A DNA stretch of 34,736 nucleotides from Gemmatimonadota bacterium. Lineage in GTDB: Bacteria; Gemmatimonadota; Gemmatimonadetes; Gemmatimonadales; Gemmatimonadaceae. The stretch spans positions 1-34,736 of the forward strand of contig VGVM01000027.1 of the NCBI GenBank assembly GCA_016874035.1, given 5' to 3'. Positions 25,297 through 34,356 of the stretch are shown in pieces; the first letter of the stretch is position 1, and every line of letters starts with the position of its first letter. A program made the position numbers and the translations under genes. The notes below the pieces were generated by a model. That model ran no database searches and had not been told where the DNA came from. It worked only from the letters and a program-made list of their open reading frames with translations.

Positions 25297-26165
25297 TGGA
25301 CGAGACCCGCCCGCTGATCATCTCGCAGGCCGTGTCGGTCTCGATCGGCCTCGCGTGGCTGGCGCTGGTGTACTTCACGCCCGTGCCGCCGCCCGCGATC
25401 GCGCTGATCCGGCCCGAGGAAGCGGCCGCTGTCGAAGTGGAGTTCGAGGACGAGCGGCCGAAGCCGAACCAACCGGAGGCGCCCAAGCCGGAGGACACCG
25501 CGCCGACGCCTGAAGCAAAGGCCGAGGCGCGGGCAAAGCGTGAGGCCCAAGAAGCCGGCGACGCGTTTGGCGGCGCCGCACCTGCGCCCGTCGCGGACAT
25601 CACGAATGCGCTGCGCGGCGTTGAGGTGGGGCGTGGTGGCGGCGGTGCGGGCGCAGCCGGCGGGGCGGGCACGGGCGGTGGCAAGGCGGTCATCGCGTAC
25701 GGCGACGGCGGTGCAGGGTCGCGCACGCCGGGCCGGGGCATGGACCCGTCCGTTGCGGCGGCCGGCGAAGGGATCGGGCGCGTGGGAGCGAGCGGCAGTG
25801 TCTCGCGCACGAACATCGCCGTCTCGGCGCCAACCGTCGTGCGCTCCGCCGACGGCGGCGCGAGCGGGCGCGACATGGCGCGGCTTGGCACGTTCGCGCG
25901 CGGTCGCCAGGCGCAACTGCAGTTCTGTTACCGTGACGTCGGCCTCAACGTGAACCCGAACCTTAGTGGTTCCGTGAGTGTCGCCATCACGCTCGACGCG
26001 GCGGGGCGCGTGAGCGAATCGCGCATCGCCAACCGGACGTGGAGCGGCGCCGGCGTGCAGGAAACCGAAGCGTGCATCCTTTCGCGCGTGGACAGCTGGG
26101 CGTTCCCGGCCTCGTCGAAAGCGGGCGCCGAGACCTACAACTTCTCGTTCATCTTCAACAAATGA
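25296..26165 (+). CDS. TonB-like protein with AgmX/GltJ-type C-terminal domain
   Basis: A 289-residue protein that starts one base into the previous stop (TGATG). One membrane helix lies near residues 8-28. An acidic/proline-rich spacer (VEVEFEDERPKPNQPEAPKPE) recalls TonB, then comes a glycine-rich tract about 108-195. The C-terminal domain, about 200-289, follows the AgmX/PglI pattern: QLQFCYRD, NPNLSGSVSVAITLDAAGRV, a Trp, Cys260 and WAFPAS, ending NFSFIFNK. Cys211 and Cys260 are placed to form a disulfide. It would carry force or signal from the ExbB/ExbD motor across the periplasm. GltJ of myxobacteria has a similar end; the cytoplasmic zinc-finger part of GltJ is missing here. Confidence 0.83.
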   Translation: MDETRPLIISQAVSVSIGLAWLALVYFTPVPPPAIALIRPEEAAAVEVEFEDERPKPNQPEAPKPEDTAPTPEAKAEARAKREAQEAGDAFGGAAPAPVADITNALRGVEVGRGGGGAGAAGGAGTGGGKAVIAYGDGGAGSRTPGRGMDPSVAAAGEGIGRVGASGSVSRTNIAVSAPTVVRSADGGASGRDMARLGTFARGRQAQLQFCYRDVGLNVNPNLSGSVSVAITLDAAGRVSESRIANRTWSGAGVQETEACILSRVDSWAFPASSKAGAETYNFSFIFNK

Positions 26166-26779
26166 GATCGTTCGATTTCGCGCGTTGCGTGAGACTGGCT
26201 GCGATAATCGTGTCCGCCGGCGTTGGCGCGGCCGGCTGTGGCGGCGATTCGGGTTCCGCCGCGGGTGGGGCGGCAGCGTCGGGTGCGACGGGCGGTGCGA
26301 GCGCCGTGGACAGCAGCGCGATGGCCGCGCCCGGTGGTGCGGCCGCTGGCGGTGCGGCTGCGATCGTTGCCGCGCCGGAGCCTGCGAAGCCCGTGGATCT
26401 CTCGAACCTCAAGGCGAACATCCCGAAGGCGTCGAGCGAAACGTTCACGTTTCGGCCGCTCAAGGTCGAGCAGATCGCCGATGCGCCGCCTGCGCTCATG
26501 GATGCCGCGGAGCGTGAGCAGGGGATTTCCCGGTTCTGCTACCAGGAGTTCGGCCAGAAGGTTGACCCGAAGTTGATCGGCGCGGTGGCGCTCGTGGTGA
26601 CGGTGCGGGCGAACGCAATCGTGGACATCCGGATCGGCGCCGACGACTGGTCGTCGTCCGTGGGCCGCGCGGTGGACCGCTGCCTGATCCAGAAGACGCC
26701 GCAGGCCTGGAAGCTCCTGCCCGACGCGCGCGTGGCGGACGGGCGGTACGTCGTCCAGCTGCAGTTCCGGCCGAGCTGA
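26162..26779 (+). CDS. Lipoprotein with a Cys-pair domain related to AgmX C-terminus
   Basis: A 205-residue protein coupled to the gene before (ATGA). Signal peptide ends at AAGC, so Cys26 is a likely lipidation site; an Ala/Gly-rich linker follows to about residue 75. The folded end has RFCYQEFG, VDPKLIGAVALVVTV, a Trp, then RCLIQKTPQAWKL. Cys126 and Cys174 are 48 residues apart and the NP/DP-x-L-x-G-x-V and Trp landmarks match the C-terminal domain of the preceding protein. It is probably the outer-membrane-anchored counterpart of that protein. A further minus-strand relative is at 28888-29382. Confidence 0.78.
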   Translation: MRSFDFARCVRLAAIIVSAGVGAAGCGGDSGSAAGGAAASGATGGASAVDSSAMAAPGGAAAGGAAAIVAAPEPAKPVDLSNLKANIPKASSETFTFRPLKVEQIADAPPALMDAAEREQGISRFCYQEFGQKVDPKLIGAVALVVTVRANAIVDIRIGADDWSSSVGRAVDRCLIQKTPQAWKLLPDARVADGRYVVQLQFRPS

Positions 26780-26802
26780 GCCGCCGCCGCTTCTCGGCAA
26801 GG

Positions 26803-26818
26803 GTCCGCGGGCGCGGAC
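26803..26818 (+). terminator. Possible stem-loop after the ten-gene operon
   Basis: GTCCGC and GCGGAC pair around a GGGC loop, 23 bases past the last stop of the operon. There is no T-tract, so a factor-independent terminator is doubtful; the 76-base gap may hold instead the promoter for the kinase gene. Confidence 0.2.
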
Positions 26819-26855
26819 TCGGGCGAGGGCGCACGCACGCGCTACCTTTCGCGCG

Positions 26856-27881
26856 ATGCCGAGTGACCTGATTTCACGTGACCGGTTGCGCGCACTCCTG
26901 GAGGGTGCGCGGGGCAAGCGCGTGGCGGTGATCGGCGACGCGATGCTGGACGTGTACCTGCGAGGCGACGTCGAGCGGATTTCGCCCGAGGCGCCGGTCC
27001 CCGTGGTGCGGGTGCGCGAGCGGCGGCTGGCGCTCGGCGGCGCGGCGAACGTCGCGCAGAACGTCGCGGCGCTCGCGGCCACTCCGGACCTGGTCGCGGC
27101 GATCGGGAACGATTCGGCCGGCGCCGATGTCGTGGCGGCCCTCGAAAAGCTCGGTGCGCCGACCTCGGGGCTCGTACGCACCTCGCGCCCTACCACCACC
27201 AAGACGCGTGTGGTGGCCCGCGGCCAGCAGGTGCTCCGCTTCGACGAAGAAGTTGACCATGCGTTCGCCGCCGCCGATGCCGCCGCGCTTGGCGACGCCG
27301 TGCGCGCCGCCGTCGCGCGCGCCGATGCCGTCGTGCTCGAGGATTACAACAAGGGTGTGCTTGGCGAGTCGCTGATCGGTGCGGCGATCGCGGCGGCGAA
27401 GGCACGCGGGGCGCCGGTTGTCGTGGACCCCAAGTACCACAACTTCTTTGCGTATCGCGGCGCGTCGTTGTTCAAGCCGAACCGCCGCGAGCTTGACGCC
27501 GCGCTCGGTGCGGCGGTGAACGTGGAGCAGCCGGACGCGCTGCATGAGGCGGTGGAACGACTCGACGTCGGGGCCCTGTTGCTCACGCTGAGCGAGAAGG
27601 GCATGGCGCTCGTGACGCGCGGGTCGAAGCAGATTCACCGCATCCCCACGACGGCGCGCGAAGTGTTCGACGTCGTCGGCGCCGGCGACACGGTGACGGC
27701 CTACCTCGCCTTGATGCTTGCCGCGGGCGCGACGCTGCTCGAGGCGGCAGTGGTCGCGAACTTTGCCGCCGGCGTCGAGGTCGGGAAGAGCGGCGCGGCG
27801 ACGGTGACGGCGGACGAAGTGCTCGCGGCCTTCGATGCACATCGCGCGGCCGGCGCCGCCGGCACGCCCGCGACGCGGTAG
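26856..27881 (+). CDS. hldA: D-glycero-beta-D-manno-heptose-7-phosphate kinase (PfkB family)
   Basis: A 341-residue ribokinase-fold kinase that phosphorylates heptose-7-phosphate at C1 for the lipopolysaccharide inner core. RVAVIGDAMLDVYLRGDVERISPEAPVPVV is the RfaE N-terminal signature (first ~45 residues), GGAANVAQNVAAL binds substrate, and VFDVVGAGDTVTAYLAL has the PfkB catalytic Asp. DYNKGVL and VDPKYHNFFAYRGASLFKPN also match. The adenylyltransferase half of the E. coli fused HldE is absent, so HldC should be elsewhere. It is 76 bases after the envelope operon. Related sugar kinases of PfkB type are the alternative, less likely given the N-terminus. Confidence 0.88.
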   Translation: MPSDLISRDRLRALLEGARGKRVAVIGDAMLDVYLRGDVERISPEAPVPVVRVRERRLALGGAANVAQNVAALAATPDLVAAIGNDSAGADVVAALEKLGAPTSGLVRTSRPTTTKTRVVARGQQVLRFDEEVDHAFAAADAAALGDAVRAAVARADAVVLEDYNKGVLGESLIGAAIAAAKARGAPVVVDPKYHNFFAYRGASLFKPNRRELDAALGAAVNVEQPDALHEAVERLDVGALLLTLSEKGMALVTRGSKQIHRIPTTAREVFDVVGAGDTVTAYLALMLAAGATLLEAAVVANFAAGVEVGKSGAATVTADEVLAAFDAHRAAGAAGTPATR

Positions 27882-27893
27882 CAGCGACCGCGC

Positions 27894-28895
27894 ATGCACC
27901 CGCAGGCGCTGGAACTCGACGTCATCGTCACGCGCGGCCCGCTGACGGAGTCGCGGCACCTCGTGCACGGCGCGGCGGTTTCCTTCAATGGCGACATCGT
28001 GGCGTCGGCGCGCAATGTCGAGCTCGAGACGATGTGGCGCTCGTGCTCGAAGATGTTCCAGGTGATCCCGTTCCTCGCCTCGGGCGGCTTCGACCAGCTG
28101 CAGTGGACAGCCGAGATGCTCTCGCTGGCCTGCGCGTCGCACGGCGGCGAACCGGAGCACGTCGCGCTGGCGGCGAGGATGCTGGAGTCCGCCGGGCTGA
28201 CCGAGAGTGACCTTGCCTGCGGGCCGCATGAACCGCTTTCCGTGCGTGGCGAGCGGATCGCGCGCGAGTCGGGGGCTCCGCTTACGCGGCTACACAACAA
28301 CTGCTCCGGGAAACACGCGGCGATGCTCGCGCGCGCGAAGACTGCGGGATGGCCCACGCATGGTTACGAGAAGGTCCAGCATGCGGTGCAGCAGTCGTGC
28401 CTCGCCGAAGTCGCCATGTGGACCGATGTCCCGGTCGGCGACCTGCGGCTCGGCGTGGACGGCTGTGGCGTGGTCGTGATGGGGCTGCCGCTCGACCGAA
28501 TGGCGCTGGCCTACGGCCGCTGGGCGCAGGCGATCGCGACCGGCGACGAGATCCCCTCGCGCACTGCGGCGGCAATCGCCGCGCACCCGCACTTGCTCGG
28601 CGGCACCGACCGGTTCGACACGATCCTGATCGAGGAGACGAACGGCGCGGTCATCTCAAAGGTCGGCGCGGAGGGCGTCCATTGCGCCGCAGTGCCCGGT
28701 TTGGGGCTTGGCGTGGCGATAAAGGTCGAGGACGGTTCGCTGCGCGCGCAGCATATCGCCATCCTCACCGCGCTTCAGGCCGTGGGTGCGCTTCCGGCGG
28801 TCCTGCCGCCACGCCTCGCCGACTGGCTCGAGAAGCCGGTCAAGAACACGCGTGGCGACGTGGTCGGCGCGGTCCGGTCAGCCAGGCCTATTTGA
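27894..28895 (+). CDS. Asparaginase, Rhizobium etli type (AsnA/ReAV family)
   Basis: A 333-residue cytoplasmic enzyme that hydrolyses asparagine to aspartate and ammonia. It is of the family unrelated to E. coli asparaginases. Ser50 and Lys53 (RSCSKMFQ) and Ser82 (CASHGGE) align with the catalytic Ser-Lys tandem known in ReAV, and the zinc-site residues are seen as Cys138 (NNCSGKHAAML) and Asp190/Cys192 (DGCG). The start follows the kinase gene by 12 bases, so the two may be co-transcribed. It converges with the minus-strand lipoprotein gene, their ends overlapping by eight bases. Confidence 0.87.
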   Translation: MHPQALELDVIVTRGPLTESRHLVHGAAVSFNGDIVASARNVELETMWRSCSKMFQVIPFLASGGFDQLQWTAEMLSLACASHGGEPEHVALAARMLESAGLTESDLACGPHEPLSVRGERIARESGAPLTRLHNNCSGKHAAMLARAKTAGWPTHGYEKVQHAVQQSCLAEVAMWTDVPVGDLRLGVDGCGVVVMGLPLDRMALAYGRWAQAIATGDEIPSRTAAAIAAHPHLLGGTDRFDTILIEETNGAVISKVGAEGVHCAAVPGLGLGVAIKVEDGSLRAQHIAILTALQAVGALPAVLPPRLADWLEKPVKNTRGDVVGAVRSARPI

Positions 28896-29382
28896 ACTGC
28901 GCCTGCGTGATGTAGGACGCGGGCTTGCCGAAAGTGGCGTCAAGCTTCCACTTCGCGGCCGCAAGGTTCAGGCATGAGTTCACGATGTTGCCGGCCTGCG
29001 ACGTCCACTGGCTTTCCTGAACGCGAATCACGTTCGTGCCCACCACGCTCATGAACGTGAAGAACGTGACCGTACCGGCGAGGTATGGGTCTGCCTGACG
29101 ACCGTTCAGGAAGCACTCGGTCTTGCCGGCCAGCGCGGCCAGCGTGTCGCGCAGCCGCACGCTCCCGACCTCGTAGCCCGCCCCGAGCTTCTGCACCACG
29201 GAGCTGGCGGTGACCGCCTGGTTGAGCACCGAATCCGCGTAAGCCTGCTGCGCCTTGCGGAAGTCGTCGGGCGATACGGTTGGCTTGTTCGCGGCCGGGT
29301 CGGCCGGCTTCGAATCGCCGCCGCAGGCCGCGAGGCCGGCGATGAGGAGTGCCGCAACAAGTCTCTGGGGAATCGTGTTCAT
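28888..29382 (-). CDS. Lipoprotein with Cys-pair domain, third relative
   Basis: A 164-residue protein on the minus strand with GGAG about ten bases before its ATG. Signal peptide ends LAAC, so Cys20 is probably lipidated; the next residues GGDS are the same as in the lipoprotein at 26162. The end of the protein has Cys90, then DPYLAGTV, a Trp, Cys137 and LAAAKWKL, with 47 residues between the cysteines. This matches the landmarks of the two operon proteins. It may work with the same machine although it is transcribed apart from it; no family name was recognised. Confidence 0.78.
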   Translation of the reverse strand: MNTIPQRLVAALLIAGLAACGGDSKPADPAANKPTVSPDDFRKAQQAYADSVLNQAVTASSVVQKLGAGYEVGSVRLRDTLAALAGKTECFLNGRQADPYLAGTVTFFTFMSVVGTNVIRVQESQWTSQAGNIVNSCLNLAAAKWKLDATFGKPASYITQAQFK

Positions 29383-29450
29383 GGGGTCAGGTCTCCAGCG
29401 GGAAAGCTATCGGATTGCCACTCATGGAATAAACCGGTACGTCGCGGAAG

Positions 29451-29473
29451 GTTTCGATTCACGAAACGTTTCG
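29451..29473. promoter_or_regulatory. Operator-like triple half-site
   Basis: Three half-sites lie in the 126-base gap between divergent genes: GTTTCG (29451-29456), CGAAAC (29462-29467) and GTTTCG (29468-29473). The last two form a perfect palindrome, ACGAAACGTTTCGT at 29461-29474, and the first two make an inverted repeat with a five-base spacer. GAAACGTTTC cores are common in LacI-type operators. It could control the lipoprotein gene, the CMD gene or both. Confidence 0.45.
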
Positions 29474-29508
29474 TCCCGCCGCCGACGGCCCGGTAGATTG
29501 CCCGCATC

Positions 29509-31114
<1,606 letters not shown>

Positions 31115-31119
31115 ACCAC

Positions 31120-32040
31120 ATGGAGCGCGACCAGCCGACGGCGCTCGCCGCTGGCGGCGAGGCGCCCGAACCGCGCTCCACCGGGCCGAGGCGGGTCCTC
31201 AGCGGCGCGCCGGAGTACCCGGAGGCTCTCAGCTGCCTAGAGAGCCCGCCCAAGGCCCTCTTTGCCCTCGGAGACCTCCGGTTGCTGGAGTCGGCCCCGG
31301 TAGGCCTCGTAGCGATCGTGGGGACGCGCGATGCGTCGGCCTACGGGCTGCAGACGGCCGAACTCCTAGCCTCGGCTGTGGTGCGCCACGGGGGCATCGT
31401 CGTATCGGGCATGGCCCGCGGGGTGGACGCCGCCGCGCACCGCGCGGCAGTCCGTGCGGGCGGCCGAACGATTGCCGTGACGGGCACTGGTGCTGACGTT
31501 CCCTACCCAGCGAGCCACCGGGCGCTGCATGCCGTTCTGGCTGAGCGCGGCTTGGTCGTTTCGGAGGCCAAGCCGGGGCAGGGCGCGTTCAAGGGCTGCT
31601 TTCCGCTCCGGAACCGGATCATCGCGGCACTCTCGTCCGTTACGGTGGTGGTCGAGGCGGGGTTCAAGTCCGGTGCGCTGAACACGGCGACCCACGCGCT
31701 GAATCTGGGGAGGGGGGTGGCGGCCGTCCCAGGCCGGATTGACGATCCCCGAGCCGACGGCTGCAACCTGCTGATCCGCGATGGGGCCCACCCTATCACC
31801 GACCCCGCCGAGCTCCTGCAGTTGGCCGGACTGTACAGGAAAACGACGGCCCATGGTGGCCTTGAGCTCTCGGCGTCGGCGCGTGCCATCGCCGACGCAG
31901 TCAGGGCCGGCGCTGATTCGGCCGACGCAGTTTCCGCGCTGACTCAGTTGCCGGTCAGAATTGTGATGACCGAGCTTGGCGTGCTGGAGTTGGCTGGGGT
32001 CGTCGTTGGTACGCCCTCCGGCCGACTTCGGGCCGCGTAA
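31120..32040 (+). CDS. dprA: DNA-processing protein DprA (Smf)
   Basis: A 306-residue protein that loads RecA onto single-stranded DNA during natural transformation. The Rossmann-like domain shows VAIVGTRDASAYG, IVVSGMARGVDAAAHRAA, FPLRNRIIAALSSVTVVVEA, SGALNTATHALNLGR and VAAVPG. The C-terminus (about 255-306) is a winged-helix-like domain (LPVRIVMTELGVLELAGVV..GRLRA). The N-terminal SAM-like part is short. Presence suggests competence for DNA uptake or recombination repair. It follows obg by five bases and is followed by an AT-rich gap. Confidence 0.93.
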   Translation: MERDQPTALAAGGEAPEPRSTGPRRVLSGAPEYPEALSCLESPPKALFALGDLRLLESAPVGLVAIVGTRDASAYGLQTAELLASAVVRHGGIVVSGMARGVDAAAHRAAVRAGGRTIAVTGTGADVPYPASHRALHAVLAERGLVVSEAKPGQGAFKGCFPLRNRIIAALSSVTVVVEAGFKSGALNTATHALNLGRGVAAVPGRIDDPRADGCNLLIRDGAHPITDPAELLQLAGLYRKTTAHGGLELSASARAIADAVRAGADSADAVSALTQLPVRIVMTELGVLELAGVVVGTPSGRLRAA

Positions 32041-32163
32041 AGCGCAGGCCACTGCGTTTCGAGATATGCGTCGTAACTCTATGTCCTATAGTGGTTTGAG
32101 AAAATACTTTAAGTCATTCTCAACACCCGATATTCGGCGCTTCGCGGCGCGCAAGCTACGGAC
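32041..32163. promoter_or_regulatory. AT-rich spacer with inverted repeat, before hemW
   Basis: In 32071-32130 only 22 of 60 bases are G or C, far below the rest of the window. The spacer holds an inverted repeat at 32096-32123: arms TTGAGAA and TTCTCAA with an inner ACTT-T-AAGT pairing, which could be a hairpin or operator. A short frame (32066-32167, 33 codons, basic product) ends in TGA overlapping the hemW GTG start. A promoter for hemW-hrcA-dnaJ is likely here, but no clear -35/-10 pair was found. Confidence 0.4.
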
Positions 32164-33297
32164 GTGAGCTCTCCGATTGAGGCCGCCGGTCTGCGGCACC
32201 TGTACGTCCACGTCCCGTTCTGCGCGCGGCGTTGTTCATACTGCGATTTCAACATCGCGGTCAGGCGCCGAGTGGATGCCGACGGCTTCGCGGAATCGGT
32301 CAGGATCGAGCTCGGTACTCTGGCTCTGGAAGCGGGTCCGTCACGTTTGGACACGATCTACCTGGGCGGCGGTACGCCATCTCAGCTGGGCGCGGCTGGG
32401 ATCACAAAGTTGTTTTCCACGCTGCGTGACGCAGGTGCAACCGCAGGTCCTGATGCCGAGGTGACCATCGAGACCAACCCCGACGACGTCGATCAGGACT
32501 TCGCGTCGGCGATAGGTCCGCTTGGGATCAACCGGGTGTCGCTGGGTATCCAGTCATTCGATGATTCGGTGCTGGCCTGGATGCACCGAGTTCACGATGG
32601 CGCGACTGCCAAAGGGGCGTTCCGGATCCTGAGGGGGGCCGGGCTGGCGAACATCTCGCTGGACCTGATCTACGGGCTGCCGGAATCGGTCGGGCGGTCG
32701 TGGGAGCGCGATCTCGACGCCGCGATCGAACTCGACCCCGAGCACGTGTCGGTGTACGGGCTAACCAAGGAGCCACGCACGCCCTACGCCCGGTGGGCGG
32801 ACGCGGGTAAGGCAACCCCGGCGACGGACGCTCACGCCGAGTCGCAGTTCATGCTCGCCCATCAACGCCTCACGGCGGCGGGGTACGAGCACTACGAGGT
32901 GTCCAACTACGCCAAGCCGGGGCGACGCAGTCGCCATAACTCAGCCTACTGGACCCGCGCCCCCTATCTGGGTGTCGGGCCGTCGGCGCACTCCTTCGAT
33001 GGGCTCGAGCGGCGGTGGAATGTGCCTCATTTGGCCGCCTGGGAGGCCGCCCTTCGCGAGGGACGGACGATTGTCGGCGGCACTGAGGTGCTTTCGCCTG
33101 CGCAGGTAGAGACCGAGCGGCGGTATCTGGGCCTCCGCACCACGGCCGGCTGCGCGGTCCCGGAGCAGGCGAGCGCCACTGCCTCGCGTTTCGCCGGCGA
33201 AGGGTGGGGAACGCTTCGCGACGGGTGGCTGACACTGACCCCGTCCGGCTGGATGCGACTCGACGCGATAGCCGCTGCACTCGAACCGCGTCATTAG
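32164..33297 (+). CDS. hemW: Radical SAM protein HemW (heme chaperone)
   Basis: A 377-residue protein of the HemN/HemW family. HVPFCARRCSYCDFN has the iron-sulphur cysteines Cys20, Cys24 and Cys27 in the CxxxCxxC spacing. GGGTPS, TIETNPDDVD, INRVSLGIQSFDDSVL and LDLIYGLPE are the family's SAM and core motifs; EVSNYAKPGRRSRHNSAYW is HemW-like. HemW is thought to carry heme to respiratory targets rather than to act as coproporphyrinogen oxidase. GTG 32164 is the start. hrcA follows after 12 bases, an arrangement seen in many bacteria. Confidence 0.93.
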   Translation: MSSPIEAAGLRHLYVHVPFCARRCSYCDFNIAVRRRVDADGFAESVRIELGTLALEAGPSRLDTIYLGGGTPSQLGAAGITKLFSTLRDAGATAGPDAEVTIETNPDDVDQDFASAIGPLGINRVSLGIQSFDDSVLAWMHRVHDGATAKGAFRILRGAGLANISLDLIYGLPESVGRSWERDLDAAIELDPEHVSVYGLTKEPRTPYARWADAGKATPATDAHAESQFMLAHQRLTAAGYEHYEVSNYAKPGRRSRHNSAYWTRAPYLGVGPSAHSFDGLERRWNVPHLAAWEAALREGRTIVGGTEVLSPAQVETERRYLGLRTTAGCAVPEQASATASRFAGEGWGTLRDGWLTLTPSGWMRLDAIAAALEPRH

Positions 33298-33309
33298 AAT
33301 TCCTCGCTT

Positions 33310-34356
33310 ATGGCGATCCCGGAACTGACCGAACGCGAGCGTCAGGTTCTTGCCGCGGTAATCCGTTCATATGTCGAGACGGCGGAACCGGCCGGCTCGC
33401 GCACGGTCTCGCGCCGGTTCGGGCTTGGCGTCTCGCCCGCGACGATCCGCAACACGATGAGCGACCTGGAGGAGAAGGGCTTCCTCTTCCACCCGCACAC
33501 ATCGGCCGGGCGGATCCCCACGGACAAGGCGTACCGCCTGTACGTGGACGAAATGCTGCGCGTGGCGCCGGTCGAGCCGGGCCACCGTGCACGCCTGGCC
33601 GCGGAAATCCGCGGCGGCACCGCGACGCTCGAGAGCATCCTCAAGCGCGCCGCGCAGAGCCTGGGTGTGCTCTCCCAGGAACTCGGCGTGGCACTCGGAC
33701 CGCGGCTGGATGAGACGGTGCTCGAGCGCATCGAGCTGATGCGGCTCTCGTCCGAGCGGCTCATGCTCGTGCTGTCACTTCGCGGCGGGGCGGTCCGCAC
33801 GATCTTCATCGAAGTGCGCGGCGATCTCGGTGACGACGCCCTCGCGGTCGTCCAGGTGGTCCTGAATGAACGCTTGGGCGGGCTCACGCTGTCGCAGGTG
33901 CGCGCGTCGCTTGGCGAGCGCCTTCGCGATGCCGCGTCAACGACCGACTCCCGCGAGTTGCTGAACATCTTCGTGCAGGAAGCGGATCAGCTGTTCGATG
34001 TCCGGTCCTCTGATGTGGCGGACGCCGTCGTGCTCGGGCAGGCGTCCGTACTCGCGGACCAGCCTGAGTTTGCCACCGGCGACCGGATGCGCCGCTTGAT
34101 CGAACTGACCGAGACCCGGACAGGGCTCGCACAGATCCTGAGCGCGCGCCGCGCCGAGACGGGCGTGCAGATCTCGATCGGCGACGAGCACGCGGGCGCG
34201 CTGCCGGGCGGACTGACCTTGGTGACGGCGCAGTACAGCTCGGGCTCGCTGAACGGCGTGATCGGGGTCATCGGGCCGACGCGAATGCCGTACGACAAGG
34301 TGGTCGCGCTCGTGCGCCACACTTCCTCGCTGGTGACAGACCTCCTCGATGGCTGA
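33310..34356 (+). CDS. hrcA: Heat-inducible transcription repressor HrcA
   Basis: A 348-residue repressor of heat-shock chaperone genes, which binds the CIRCE operator. The N-terminal winged helix has [52 protein letters not shown] and [16 protein letters not shown]. The middle and end ([41 protein letters not shown]) are the HrcA domain. No CIRCE palindrome is visible in the 12-base gap upstream, so the repressor probably acts elsewhere or on the AT-rich spacer before hemW, where no CIRCE match is seen either. dnaJ overlaps its end. Confidence 0.95.
   Translation: MAIPELTERERQVLAAVIRSYVETAEPAGSRTVSRRFGLGVSPATIRNTMSDLEEKGFLFHPHTSAGRIPTDKAYRLYVDEMLRVAPVEPGHRARLAAEIRGGTATLESILKRAAQSLGVLSQELGVALGPRLDETVLERIELMRLSSERLMLVLSLRGGAVRTIFIEVRGDLGDDALAVVQVVLNERLGGLTLSQVRASLGERLRDAASTTDSRELLNIFVQEADQLFDVRSSDVADAVVLGQASVLADQPEFATGDRMRRLIELTETRTGLAQILSARRAETGVQISIGDEHAGALPGGLTLVTAQYSSGSLNGVIGVIGPTRMPYDKVVALVRHTSSLVTDLLDG

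Noticed and set aside
33270-33300. GCACTCG before hrcA as half of a CIRCE element
   Set aside because: The second half GAGTGC is missing, and the sequence is still inside hemW.
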